From contig JAKRSH010000028.1 of the NCBI GenBank assembly GCA_022402465.1, positions 1 through 64,000 of the forward strand: a DNA stretch of 64,000 nucleotides. The letters run 5' to 3'. Below, piece after piece: positions 55,284-64,000 of the stretch; position 1 is the first letter of the stretch; each line of letters starts with the position of its first letter. Origin of the DNA: Leptospiraceae bacterium (GTDB taxonomy: Bacteria > Spirochaetota > Leptospiria > Leptospirales > Leptospiraceae). Both the position numbers and the translations under genes were made by a program. The notes under the pieces are model-generated. The model had not been told where the DNA came from. It saw only the letters and a list, made by a program, of their open reading frames with translations, and ran no database searches.

Positions 55284-56347
55284 TTAAGATTCTTCAGGAT
55301 TTTGCAAGGGGTGAATTCTAGCCCAAATTGCAAAGTTGAAAAGAAATATGCTAATAATTAAAGTACTTAAACCAACTAAATCCAATTTCACTATAGTTAA
55401 TCCCATCAAAAAGATTCTCATACAAGCTATGAACAAAAAAATACATGTCGTCAATGAAATAATATGCGTCATAGGATCAGATATAGATATAGGGATAAAA
55501 AACCCCATAAGTAGATTCAAGCTTAGCAAATATAAAAAAAAAATTTGAGAATGCATTCAATCGAACGGATCTGATAGGCAAAGAAAGAAATCTTTTAGAA
55601 AAAAGAATCAAGGCTATAAAACTTAGAGAACCAAGAACAACCAAGGATCTACGATTCCATTCTAAGGAATGATTCCAAAAGTATATTCTACCTATTCCAG
55701 TATAGGCAATTTGGTAAATTAGAACAGAAAGTATATGAAAGCAGTAAAAAGTATAATAGTAACAAGAATCGTAAAAAAATAAAAAGATGCAGCTGCAATT
55801 CACTCGCTACTTCATCAAAGTTATCTTCTAAGAATAATAAAGGTTCAATATAAAGACTTGATGCAGAATGGAAAGATAAATAGACATAAGAATCATTTTC
55901 AGAACTCACAGATATATGGAATATTGGATAAGGAAATTTCTTATAGATTTTTCTTTGAATAGGAATTGCTGAACCTGCTGATTGAACTTCATTCTGATCG
56001 ATTATTGATAGATAATCATTGATATCATTTGTATTTTTATCAATAGCTATTTGGTAAAGATATATCTCCTCTACAAACGAGACAGGATTAACTAAATAAA
56101 AAGTCTTGGAATCTTTATGAGAAATTTTGGTTCTAAGCCAATTTGTCGAATGAGTAAATCCTACTGCCTTCGGTAAATCTGTTTCTTCCCATTTCAAGGA
56201 AGAAATATTCCCCAGAGAGAAATTTGAACTTGGGTCTTCTGAAATTTGCTATGCTGAAGGGTATGTGTTTTTATCCCAGGAACAATTTGTAAATAAATAT
56301 GCTGTGAGAATCAAAAGATTCAATTTTATTATAAACTGATTCATCAT
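55284..56347 (-). pseudogene. Decayed 7TMR-DISM-like receptor gene
   Basis: Read on the minus strand from ATG 56347, this encodes a lipoprotein-type signal (ILTAYLFTNCSWDK), an amber TAG at 56251-56249, and then in the same frame a DISMED2-like extracellular domain (WEETDLPKAVGFTH, TFYLVNPVSFVEEIYLYQI). The frame shifts twice. The membrane part continues as LIYQIAYTGIGRIYFWNHSLEW and then, beyond a run of ten As near 55535-55545, as LMGFFIPISISDPMTH. No effector domain follows. The intact gene would be a surface-sensing 7TM receptor. Confidence 0.65.
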
Positions 56348-56376
56348 TTATTAAGTATAATTAAGATGAGCATAGC

Positions 56377-57135
56377 TCAGTTTTTTATGGGATTAGCTAA
56401 TTCTATTGCCTTGTTACAAATTAAAGTTGCGTTTTCTCTCTTTAAAATTCTTTTTATTTCACATAAATTTCGATAGTATTTAACAAATTCGCCTTCTTTT
56501 TGAGAAGTAACAAAATCTAAATCTATTTCTGCCAAGGTAAAAACTCCTCTCCTCATATAGCATTCAGCTCGTAAATTTAGAACAGATAAATTGCCATTAC
56601 CTTCTTTTAAGGATAAAGTTGAATCTTGTATGCACTCAAAATATTTTTTTAAGTAATACTCTGATTTTGCCTTATAATAATAATTTTTATAGTTTTCTGG
56701 ATTTAATTTAATAGAATTTTCAAAATTTATAATTGCTGCAACAAATAAATTTCTATCATAAAGAGATTTGCCTTTATAAAAATAAAAATCGGAAGCAAAT
56801 CCCCCATACTTAGGAGGAGTGTATACATTCAAACCATAAACACAACCCTTGACATTCTCATATTCTACTATGAACCAATAATCCTCAAGACTTTCGAAAA
56901 TTTCGCGTGGCCCAACATTAATAATTTCGAAACTATGATTATATGGAATTAATTTAATTATCTTGTGATCAGATGTACATCCTGTTCGCAATGGCAAACC
57001 ATTAATACCGAGTGAGATACCTTTAGAAGGAACTTGTATTTCTCTTGAGGAAGAACAGTGAACTAAATTAAATAAGACTAAAATTAACAATATAATTCTT
57101 AATGCATAATTATTCGCTATTTTCTTAATCGTCAT
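56377..57135 (-). CDS. SH3/TPR lipoprotein, downstream tandem paralogue
   Basis: About 252 residues with lipobox LVLFNLVHCSSS. An SH3-like part (LPLRTGCTSDHKIIKLIPY, YWFIVEYENVKGCVYG) is followed from about residue 130 by TPR-like helices (FVAAIINFENSIKLNPENYKN split as AAIINFENSIKLNPENY, ECIQDSTLSLKEGN). Pairs of Cys in the SH3 part may form a disulfide. I start at ATG 57135 because it gives a standard signal peptide. Tandem with a diverged paralogue. Confidence 0.7.
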   Translation of the reverse strand: MTIKKIANNYALRIILLILVLFNLVHCSSSREIQVPSKGISLGINGLPLRTGCTSDHKIIKLIPYNHSFEIINVGPREIFESLEDYWFIVEYENVKGCVYGLNVYTPPKYGGFASDFYFYKGKSLYDRNLFVAAIINFENSIKLNPENYKNYYYKAKSEYYLKKYFECIQDSTLSLKEGNGNLSVLNLRAECYMRRGVFTLAEIDLDFVTSQKEGEFVKYYRNLCEIKRILKRENATLICNKAIELANPIKN

Positions 57136-57152
57136 TTCTTGATTATTCAAAA

Positions 57153-57923
57153 TTACCTTGTCATATCCTTTATAAAAGGATAATATTTCAAAATTCTTTT
57201 GCACTCAGGTTTAGTTAAAGCTTCGTTTAGATTATCATCAAAACAATAATCATAGAATAAGGGAGCATAATAATTTTTACTTAAACTTGAAGCTAATCGA
57301 AAATCTAAATCAGCTGCATCCGTTTTCCCTAGCTTTTGATTGCACAATGCCCGAATTTGGAATAATACAGGGAATTCAGAACTATATAATAAGGCATTGT
57401 TAATATTATCAACACACTCAGAATACTTTTTCAGATTAAGATTGATCTCGGCTTTAAAAGCTAATAATTTTCCGTTGATTGGCAGCTTAGGTGAATGAAA
57501 TTCTAATTCAGATAAAGCGGAATCATACTTCTCAGCAACTATATAGTCAAAAATTTTATTTTGGATTTTCGTTTGATTGTAATCTAAAGAATTTTCACCT
57601 TTGTGTAGATATCCACCAAAAACACAGCCTTGTTGATCTTGGTAATTTCCATAATACCAATTATTTGTAATATTATCTATTGTTTCTTCTTTTTCAATTC
57701 GTTCTGCTGTGAAAGTAGATAAAAAAGGGATTACTAAGATACGTTTCGTATTTTGATCACAATGCTCTCGCAATACTAATCCCCCGCTAGCAATTACTTT
57801 AAAATTAACGGGAAATTCATTTTTGAATAAAATAATTTTCTTTTGTAAATTGCAATTCAAGATTAATGAATAAAAAATAACCCTTAAAATTAATGGGTAA
57901 GCATTAATATAAAAAGGTTTCAT
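57153..57923 (-). CDS. SH3/TPR lipoprotein, upstream tandem paralogue
   Basis: About 256 residues with lipobox FYSLILNCNLQ. GGLVLREHCDQNTKRILVI and NWYYGNYQDQQGCVFGGYL are the SH3-like part; KYSECVDNINNALLYSSEFP and KLGKTDAADLDFRLASSLS are the TPR-like helices. The layout and spacing match the neighbouring lipoprotein although identity looks low. It starts close behind the metH stop; ATG 57923 is preferred over TTG 57938. Confidence 0.7.
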   Translation of the reverse strand: MKPFYINAYPLILRVIFYSLILNCNLQKKIILFKNEFPVNFKVIASGGLVLREHCDQNTKRILVIPFLSTFTAERIEKEETIDNITNNWYYGNYQDQQGCVFGGYLHKGENSLDYNQTKIQNKIFDYIVAEKYDSALSELEFHSPKLPINGKLLAFKAEINLNLKKYSECVDNINNALLYSSEFPVLFQIRALCNQKLGKTDAADLDFRLASSLSKNYYAPLFYDYCFDDNLNEALTKPECKRILKYYPFIKDMTR

Positions 57924-57934
57924 TAGAATTGAAT

Positions 57935-60900
57935 TCAAACCTTAGATGCAACTCTCTTCCTATCGTATTCTAAATTAGGTTCAAGCCATTTTTCCACTTC
58001 ATCGACGCTCATGTTTTTGCGTTTCGCATAATCTATTACTTGATCCTTAGATATTTTACCAACTGCAAAGTACCTGGATTCAGGATGAGAAAAATACAAA
58101 CCACTCACTGAACTTGCTGGCCACATAGCACAATTTTCAGTTAGAGTAATGCCTGTATTTTTTGCTACGTCCATTAGATTCCATAAGGTAAATTTCTCTG
58201 TATGATCAGGTGAGGCGGGGTAACCAGCAGCAGGTCGTATGCCTTGGTATTTTTCTCGGATGAAGTCTTCTTTAGTCAGATTTTCATCCTTGCCGTAGCC
58301 CCACTCATCTCTCATTTTCTTATGCATGAGCTCTGCGAATGCTTCGGCAAGTCTATCGCCTAGAGACTTAGCAAGAATTGAATTATAATCATCTGTCTTG
58401 TCTTCAAATGTTTTGGCATATTCCTCAACACCGTGACCTGTAGTCACAGCAAATCCACCGATAAAATCCTGCTTATTGAAATCTTTAGGTGCAATATAAT
58501 CAACTAGTGATTGGTTGAATTGGCCGGACGGTTTGTCCATTTCTTGTCTAAGACAATGAAAGGTTGTTAATACTTCTGATTTAGTTTCGTCTGTATAAAG
58601 ATGGATATCTTCACCCACAGTGTCTGCTGGATAGAATCCAACCACAGCACGTGCTCTAAACCTTTTATTTTCAATAATATCTTTTAACATTTTTTGGGCA
58701 TCCGCGAAAAGTACCCTAGCCTGTTCACCCATATTTGGATCATCTAATATCATTGGATACCGCCCTTTCAATTCCCAAGTATGGAAAAAGGGAGACCAAT
58801 CTATATATTCTGCTATTTCATCCAATGGATAATTATCAAACACTTTTGTACCGATAAAGGACGGTTTGTACGGTTGGTAATTTGCCCAATCGATAGAGGT
58901 ACGATTTTCTTTTGCTTTATCAAAAGAGATTAAGTTTCGTTCATTTTGTCTGTTATAGTAATTCTGGCGAATTCTCTCATGCTCTGTATGAATTTGCTCA
59001 GCATAGGAAATTTTTTCCTTAGGATTGAGAAGAGAACTTACGACATTCACCACACGAGAAGCATCCAATACATGCACTACCGGAAAATCATAAGCAGGTG
59101 CCACCTTAACTGCAGTATGCGCTGGGCTGGTAGTAGCTCCTCCTATCAAAAGAGGAACCTCAAATCCCTGCTTTTTCATCTCTTCAGCAACTCCTACCAT
59201 TTCATCCAAGGAAGGTGTTATCAATCCAGAAAGTCCAATCACATCTACTTTGTGCTTCTTAGCTTCTTCCAAAATTTTATCGGTTGGAACCATTACACCT
59301 AGATCAATCACTTCATAATTATTACATGCAAGTACTACACCTACGATATTTTTACCTATGTCATGAACATCGCCCTTAACAGTGGCTATAAGAAACTTTT
59401 GGCGTTCGGATGTATCTGCATTCAGACGCTTTTCTTCTTCCATAAAAGGAAGTAGATAAGCCACAGCCTTCTTCATAACCCTAGCAGACTTTACAACTTG
59501 AGGTAGAAACATTTTACCAGCACCAAACAAATCTCCTACGATTCTCATCCCATCCATCAAAGGGCCTTCAATCACTTCAAGAGGTTTGTCTAATTTCTGA
59601 CGAGCTTCTTCTGTATCGCGTTCAACAAATTCATCGATTCCTTTGACAAGAGAATGAGCAAGACGTTGTTCAACTGTTCCAGATCTCCATTCGTCCGTTT
59701 TCTTTTCTTCCTTTTCTCCGCCTTCTTTAAATGATTCAGCGCGATCAATCATTCTCTCAGTGGCATCAGGTCTACGGTTGAGTAAAACATCTTCTACTAA
59801 TTCTTTTAATTCTGGTTTAATATTGTCATAAACTTCTAACATACCAGCATTGACAATGGCCATATCCATCCCAGCTTGTATAGCATGGTATAAAAAGGCT
59901 GAGTGCATAGCTTCTCTAACTGGATTGTTCCCTCTAAAGGAGAACGAGATATTTGAAAGTCCACCACTTACTTTCGCACCGGGGCATACTTTTTTTATTT
60001 CACGTGTAGCTTCAATAAAGTCAACTGCATAGTTATTATGCTCTTCTATACCCGTTCCAACGGTCAATATGTTCGGATCAAAAATAATATCCTGAGGATC
60101 GAAATTGATTTTGTTAACTAGAAGATCATATGCTCTTTTGCAAATACGAACCTTATCTTCTTTGGTTGCAGCTTGGCCTTTTTCATCAAAAGCCATTATA
60201 ATAACAGCGGCTCCATATCTCTGAACTTTTCTTGCATGTTCTAGAAATTTTTCTTCCCCTTCTTTCAAAGAGATAGAGTTTACTATTGGCTTTCCTTGGA
60301 TGCATTTCAAACCTGCTTCAATCACTGACCATTTCGATGAGTCTATCATGAAAGGAACCTTGGTAATATCTGGCTCGGCAGCTATCAAATTCAAATAATG
60401 AGTCATAGAAGCTTCACCATCTAAGAGTGCCTCATCAAAGTTTATATCAATGATATTTGCACCCGCTTCAACTTGTTGAACAGCTACAGATACTGCCTCA
60501 TCAAATTTATTCTCTAGTATGAGTTTCTTAAACTTGGGGGAACCCGTAACATTTGTACGTTCACCAACCATTAAAAATCCTTTATCAGGTGTGATGTTTA
60601 ATGGCTCAAGACCAGAGAGTCTTGTATAGTTTATAATGTTTGGTCGTTTGCGAGGCTTATACTTCCTAGCTTGCTCTGCGGCTGCTTTGATATGATCAGG
60701 TGTAGTTCCACAACATCCACCCGCAATATTCAAGTATCCTTCCTTTGCAAATATTCCTATCCATTCTCCAAATTCTTCCGGAGTCTGATCATATCCGCCG
60801 AATGCATTGGGTAAGCCAGCATTGGGGTAACAAGACACATAACAAGAAGCTATGCGAGAAATCTCTGCAATATATGGCTTCATTTCACCAGCGCCCAGTG

Positions 60901-61660
60901 CGCAGTTGATGCCAACACTCAATGGCTTAGCATGTCGTATAGAATTATAAAATGCTTCCGCGGTCTGACCCGATAAAGTTCTTCCTGAATTATCTGTGAT
61001 TGTTACGGACAAGGAGACAGGCAACCGTACATTTCGTTCTTCGAAAACAGATTCAATCGCATAAATGGCTGCCTTGAGATTTAAAGTATCAAAGGTTGTC
61101 TCAGGAAGCAAAATATCGACTCCGGCTTCAATCAAAGCATGTGCCTGCTCGGAATAAATTGCAACTAACTCATCAAAACTTGTCGCTCGGTAAGCTGGAT
61201 TATTTACATCTGGTGACATAGAAGCCGTACGATTTGTAGGGCCCATTGCTCCGGCTATAAAAATAGGTCGCTTTGTATCGATTTCACGATAACGACGAAT
61301 TGCTTCTCTAGCACAGGAAACAGACGCCGTATTCAATTCATAAGAGAGATCTTCCAATTTATAATCTGCTTGGGAAATTCTGTTTGCGGAAAATGTATTG
61401 GTTTCTAGGATATTTGCACCAGCTAACAGAAATTGATATTCAATTTCCGTTATAATATCTGGTCTAGTAATGGAAAGTAGATCGTTGTTACCTTTGAGAG
61501 GAGATCCATGATCCTTAAACCTTTCTCCACGAAAATCTTCTTCTGTCAGAGGATACTTCTGGATCATTGTGCCCATAGCTCCGTCTAGAATCAAAATTTC
61601 TTCTTCTAATAAGCGTAAGATTTCTTTCGAGGATTCAGTGGTGTATTTTGGGAAGTTCAA
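57935..61660 (-). CDS. metH: Cobalamin-dependent methionine synthase MetH
   Basis: A 1241-residue four-module enzyme that methylates homocysteine using methyltetrahydrofolate. Homocysteine domain: [11 protein letters not shown] at the start, and zinc Cys in GINCALG and GGCCGTTP. Folate domain: [17 protein letters not shown]12 domain: [18 protein letters not shown] with the lower-ligand His, and [13 protein letters not shown]. Activation domain: [12 protein letters not shown] near the C-terminus. GGAG lies 7 bases before the TTG start. A ferredoxin gene is 32 bp upstream and may supply electrons for reactivation. Confidence 0.97.
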   Translation of the reverse strand: MNFPKYTTESSKEILRLLEEEILILDGAMGTMIQKYPLTEEDFRGERFKDHGSPLKGNNDLLSITRPDIITEIEYQFLLAGANILETNTFSANRISQADYKLEDLSYELNTASVSCAREAIRRYREIDTKRPIFIAGAMGPTNRTASMSPDVNNPAYRATSFDELVAIYSEQAHALIEAGVDILLPETTFDTLNLKAAIYAIESVFEERNVRLPVSLSVTITDNSGRTLSGQTAEAFYNSIRHAKPLSVGINCALGAGEMKPYIAEISRIASCYVSCYPNAGLPNAFGGYDQTPEEFGEWIGIFAKEGYLNIAGGCCGTTPDHIKAAAEQARKYKPRKRPNIINYTRLSGLEPLNITPDKGFLMVGERTNVTGSPKFKKLILENKFDEAVSVAVQQVEAGANIIDINFDEALLDGEASMTHYLNLIAAEPDITKVPFMIDSSKWSVIEAGLKCIQGKPIVNSISLKEGEEKFLEHARKVQRYGAAVIIMAFDEKGQAATKEDKVRICKRAYDLLVNKINFDPQDIIFDPNILTVGTGIEEHNNYAVDFIEATREIKKVCPGAKVSGGLSNISFSFRGNNPVREAMHSAFLYHAIQAGMDMAIVNAGMLEVYDNIKPELKELVEDVLLNRRPDATERMIDRAESFKEGGEKEEKKTDEWRSGTVEQRLAHSLVKGIDEFVERDTEEARQKLDKPLEVIEGPLMDGMRIVGDLFGAGKMFLPQVVKSARVMKKAVAYLLPFMEEEKRLNADTSERQKFLIATVKGDVHDIGKNIVGVVLACNNYEVIDLGVMVPTDKILEEAKKHKVDVIGLSGLITPSLDEMVGVAEEMKKQGFEVPLLIGGATTSPAHTAVKVAPAYDFPVVHVLDASRVVNVVSSLLNPKEKISYAEQIHTEHERIRQNYYNRQNERNLISFDKAKENRTSIDWANYQPYKPSFIGTKVFDNYPLDEIAEYIDWSPFFHTWELKGRYPMILDDPNMGEQARVLFADAQKMLKDIIENKRFRARAVVGFYPADTVGEDIHLYTDETKSEVLTTFHCLRQEMDKPSGQFNQSLVDYIAPKDFNKQDFIGGFAVTTGHGVEEYAKTFEDKTDDYNSILAKSLGDRLAEAFAELMHKKMRDEWGYGKDENLTKEDFIREKYQGIRPAAGYPASPDHTEKFTLWNLMDVAKNTGITLTENCAMWPASSVSGLYFSHPESRYFAVGKISKDQVIDYAKRKNMSVDEVEKWLEPNLEYDRKRVASKV

Positions 61661-61692
61661 ATGGATCTCCTAGGGATTTGTTCTTTTAAATT

Positions 61693-61992
61693 TTATTTAC
61701 TCGGGTCACTGCATTTTGGCCCTTTCAATGCTTCCTTTGAATTCAAGATTACAGGATGCTTAGCGGACTCATCCGCATTGATCTGAATCCATGATTTATA
61801 TTTCTCAGGAACTTCATAATCTGGGTAGATTGCCTCTATAGGACACTCATACATGCATGCATTGCAATCTATGCAAGTATCTGGATTGATATACAAAGCA
61901 TCAGGTGCTTCATGAAATGCTTCTACGGGGCAGACTGCCGCACAACTTGTATATTTACAATCAACGCAAACTTCTGTTACTACATAAGCCAT
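61693..61992 (-). CDS. FdxA-like 7Fe/8Fe ferredoxin
   Basis: A 99-residue ferredoxin with Cys9, Cys12, Cys17 and Cys21 (CVDCKYTSCAAVCPVE) and Cys40, Cys43, Cys46 and Cys50 (CIDCNACMYECPIE), enough for one 3Fe or 4Fe and one 4Fe cluster, plus a C-terminal extension typical of FdxA. It sits 32 bp upstream of metH on the same strand. Role as electron donor for MetH reactivation is inference. Confidence 0.92.
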   Translation of the reverse strand: MAYVVTEVCVDCKYTSCAAVCPVEAFHEAPDALYINPDTCIDCNACMYECPIEAIYPDYEVPEKYKSWIQINADESAKHPVILNSKEALKGPKCSDPSK

Positions 61993-62146
61993 ATTGTTAA
62001 AGCGGAGTAACTCAATTTATATCATTTGGGCAAAATGATTTTGAGACTCTCCATTTCCTTATTCTAATTTCATAATTTAAAAATTGCCCAAGAATTTTTC
62101 TTTTCGCATTCAATGATCAAGGCTATTCCACCTTACATTTAAATAT

Positions 62147-62181
62147 AGAATCCCAAAGAAAGATAATTTCTCTGGGATTCT
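62147..62181 (-). terminator. Hairpin terminator after ahcY
   Basis: AGAATCCCA (62147-62155) pairs with TGGGATTCT (62173-62181), and inside it AGAAA pairs with TTTCT across a one-base mismatch. On the minus strand it follows the ahcY stop by about 20 bases. The downstream T-run is weak. Confidence 0.65.
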
Positions 62182-62200
62182 CAGCAAAACTCGCTACTTC

Positions 62201-63520
62201 TTAGTAACGATAATGCTCTGGCTTGAATGGGCCTTCAGGATTGATACCTAAGTAATCCGCTTGTTTTTTGTTCAAATGAGTGAGTCTTACACCTAGGTTT
62301 TCTAGATGGAAGGCTGCAACTTTTTCATCCAAATGCTTAGGAAGTCTATAAACTCCTAATTCATATTTATTCGTCCAAAGTTCAATTTGAGCCAATACTT
62401 GGTTAGAGAAAGAAGTTGACATTACGAAAGATGGGTGGCCTGTAGCGCATCCAAGATTTACAAGTCTACCCTCAGCTAATACAAGAATATATTTACCATC
62501 TGGGAAAGTATATTTATCAACTTGTGGTTTAATCTCAGTTTTAGTTACATCTTTTGCAGCATTCAATTGAGCCATTTGGATCTCTGTATCAAAATGTCCG
62601 ATATTACAAAGAATCGCTCCACTTTTCATAGCTTTCATATGCTCAAAAGTAATGATGTCATCATTTCCAGTAGCAGTTACAACTATGTCAGCTTGCTCAA
62701 TAATATCTTCAACTCGTAGAACTTGGTAACCTTCCATACATGCTTGAAGAGCGCAGATTGGATCAACTTCTGTTACTACAACTCGTGCACCAAAATTTCT
62801 AAGTGACGCAGCCGAACCTTTTCCAACATCTCCATAACCACAAACGATACAAAGCTTACCAGCTAACATTACATCTGTAGCTCTTTTGATACCATCAGCA
62901 AGTGACTCACGGCAACCATAGAGGTTATCAAATTTTGATTTAGTTACTGAATCATTTACATTGATTGCTGGAACTTTCAATTCACCTTTCTTCATCATTT
63001 TCATGAGAGCCATTACGCCAGTTGTAGTCTCTTCTGAGATTCCTCTTACATCTTTAAGAAGTTCTGGGTATTTGGTATGCATTACATGAGTCAGGTCACC
63101 ACCATCGTCAAGAATCATATTTGGACCAGTTCCATTCTCATCAAAATAAATTGTCTGCTCAAGGCACCACCAATATTCTTCTTCCGTTTCACCCTTCCAT
63201 GCAAATACAGGAATCCCAGCTTTTGCGATAGCGGATGCCGCGTGGTCTTGAGTAGAGAAAATGTTACAAGAAGACCATCTGATTTCTGCACCTAACTCAA
63301 TTAATGTTTCAATGAGTACTGCTGTTTGAATAGTCATGTGAAGAGAACCAGCGATTCTTGCGCCTTTCAATGGCTTAGATGCTCCGTATTCTTTTCGAAT
63401 TCCCATAAGACCTGGCATTTCCTTCTCTGCGATCTCGATTTCTTTTCTTCCCCATTCAGCGAGAGATAGATCTTTCACCTTGTAAGGGAGTAAATTTGTT
63501 TTAGTTGCTGTTGCGGACAT
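62201..63520 (-). CDS. ahcY: Adenosylhomocysteinase
   Basis: A 439-residue NAD-dependent enzyme that splits S-adenosylhomocysteine into adenosine and homocysteine. [27 protein letters not shown], the [17 protein letters not shown] active-site region, the Rossmann motif [13 protein letters not shown] and the C-terminal PEHYRY are all intact. GGAGG lies 7 bases before ATG. Its start overlaps the upstream methyltransferase-domain gene by 20 bp. With metH nearby the homocysteine made here can be remethylated. Confidence 0.98.
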   Translation of the reverse strand: MSATATKTNLLPYKVKDLSLAEWGRKEIEIAEKEMPGLMGIRKEYGASKPLKGARIAGSLHMTIQTAVLIETLIELGAEIRWSSCNIFSTQDHAASAIAKAGIPVFAWKGETEEEYWWCLEQTIYFDENGTGPNMILDDGGDLTHVMHTKYPELLKDVRGISEETTTGVMALMKMMKKGELKVPAINVNDSVTKSKFDNLYGCRESLADGIKRATDVMLAGKLCIVCGYGDVGKGSAASLRNFGARVVVTEVDPICALQACMEGYQVLRVEDIIEQADIVVTATGNDDIITFEHMKAMKSGAILCNIGHFDTEIQMAQLNAAKDVTKTEIKPQVDKYTFPDGKYILVLAEGRLVNLGCATGHPSFVMSTSFSNQVLAQIELWTNKYELGVYRLPKHLDEKVAAFHLENLGVRLTHLNKKQADYLGINPEGPFKPEHYRY

Positions 63521-64000
63521 GGTAGTCCTCCTTTTTTGTTGCTTTAATAAATAAAATTTTAAAAACAGTGTTAGTTGAGACAGAATCTCGTTCGATTAAT
63601 TCAAATCCATATGTCTTTAACCAAGATTGGATTAGGTCGGGCTCGAATCCCATCCAGAGGTCAGCGTATTTTTCTCTCATGAATTCTTGGTTGTGCTTAA
63701 CTAGATCTACTAGACAAAATGTACCGCCTAACTTTAAGACTCTATTGATTTCTTCCAAGACTTTGGGCGGATGGGAAACATGGTGTAAGACCATAGATGC
63801 TACAACTGAATCTGCAGTGTTATCATCAACCGGCAATTGCTCTAATTGTGCTTGTAGAATCTCAACTTTAGAGTTACCAAAAAATTCCTTACGGGCAACT
63901 TCAACCATTTTCGTGGATGAATCAAGCCCAATAACTTTATTGGATTTGGACAATAAGTAAGGGATAAGGCCCCCAGGTCCGCAGCCAAGATCCAGCAGTC
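63501..64000 (-). CDS. SAM methyltransferase-domain protein, 5' end outside the window
   Basis: The visible 166 C-terminal residues are a class I methyltransferase: [10 protein letters not shown] as motif [33 protein letters not shown] and [12 protein letters not shown]. The frame is open to the window edge, so the start is missing. Fusion of such a domain to an ArsR-type DNA-binding domain upstream of ahcY is known (SahR-like regulators of SAH recycling), so the unseen N-terminus may be a repressor. It overlaps ahcY by 20 bp. Confidence 0.85.
   Translation of the reverse strand, partial: LLDLGCGPGGLIPYLLSKSNKVIGLDSSTKMVEVARKEFFGNSKVEILQAQLEQLPVDDNTADSVVASMVLHHVSHPPKVLEEINRVLKLGGTFCLVDLVKHNQEFMREKYADLWMGFEPDLIQSWLKTYGFELIERDSVSTNTVFKILFIKATKKEDYHVRNSN

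Noticed and set aside
58946-59302. Plus-strand open frame inside metH
   Set aside because: Antisense shadow of the conserved B12-binding module.

Overview
The window looks like a chromosomal segment of a Leptospiraceae spirochaete, probably Leptospira. The evidence is an AT-rich base composition, many lipoproteins with loose spirochaetal lipoboxes (for example LTC, FTNC, FQC, INC before the acylated Cys), frequent TTG starts, two class III adenylate cyclases, DUF1016/SNase and SH3/TPR lipoprotein families, and cobalamin-dependent MetH and methylmalonyl-CoA mutase genes. No rRNA, tRNA, CRISPR array or intact insertion sequence was found. Family names come from motif recognition, not database searches.

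Layout: 1-2.9 kb is a decayed accessory patch with a lipoprotein, an IS3-type transposase scrap, two 49-bp hairpin repeats resembling IS200/IS605 ends, several other palindromes and a broken DUF1016_N-SNase gene. 2.9-12.1 kb holds housekeeping genes: thiC, a STAS/zinc-ribbon protein, a nucleotide-sugar dehydratase, an SspB-like ClpXP adaptor candidate, a purine-type permease, htpX and an alpha/beta hydrolase. 12.2-16.9 kb has an adenylate cyclase, then an ECF sigma factor/NrsF-type anti-sigma pair behind its own ECF-type promoter, followed by a DinB-like gene and a DedA-ATP-grasp fusion. A GC-rich, strongly folding intergenic segment at about 16.93-17.16 kb is a candidate ncRNA.

17.2-29.5 kb carries an M61 peptidase, mtnB, efp facing a lysine 2,3-aminomutase (EF-P and probably its modification enzyme), a nucleotidyltransferase, a TetR regulator facing a GT39-type glycosyltransferase, a Cys-rich exported protein, apt, and a tandem pair of Deg-type proteins: one with an intact catalytic triad and one, also 496 aa, with all three residues lost. 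29.5-35.5 kb is a minus-strand surface-glycan cluster (multi-TM glycosyltransferase, SGNH-like protein, GT2, SDR epimerase, nucleotidyltransferase-GT2 fusion).

35.4-57.9 kb is mostly envelope proteins and lipoproteins (LRR, M30-like metalloprotease, YceI, DUF5329, LpqC-like esterase, Cys-rich repeat, SH3/TPR pair), mixed with a ferritin-like protein carrying a histone-like Lys tail, a lone mutA, a second adenylate cyclase, two membrane desaturases in tandem and a decayed 7TM receptor gene with an amber stop and frameshifts. 57.9-64 kb is a methyl-cycle block on the minus strand: a SAM methyltransferase-domain protein (cut by the window end), ahcY, a ferredoxin and metH, which together recycle S-adenosylhomocysteine to methionine.
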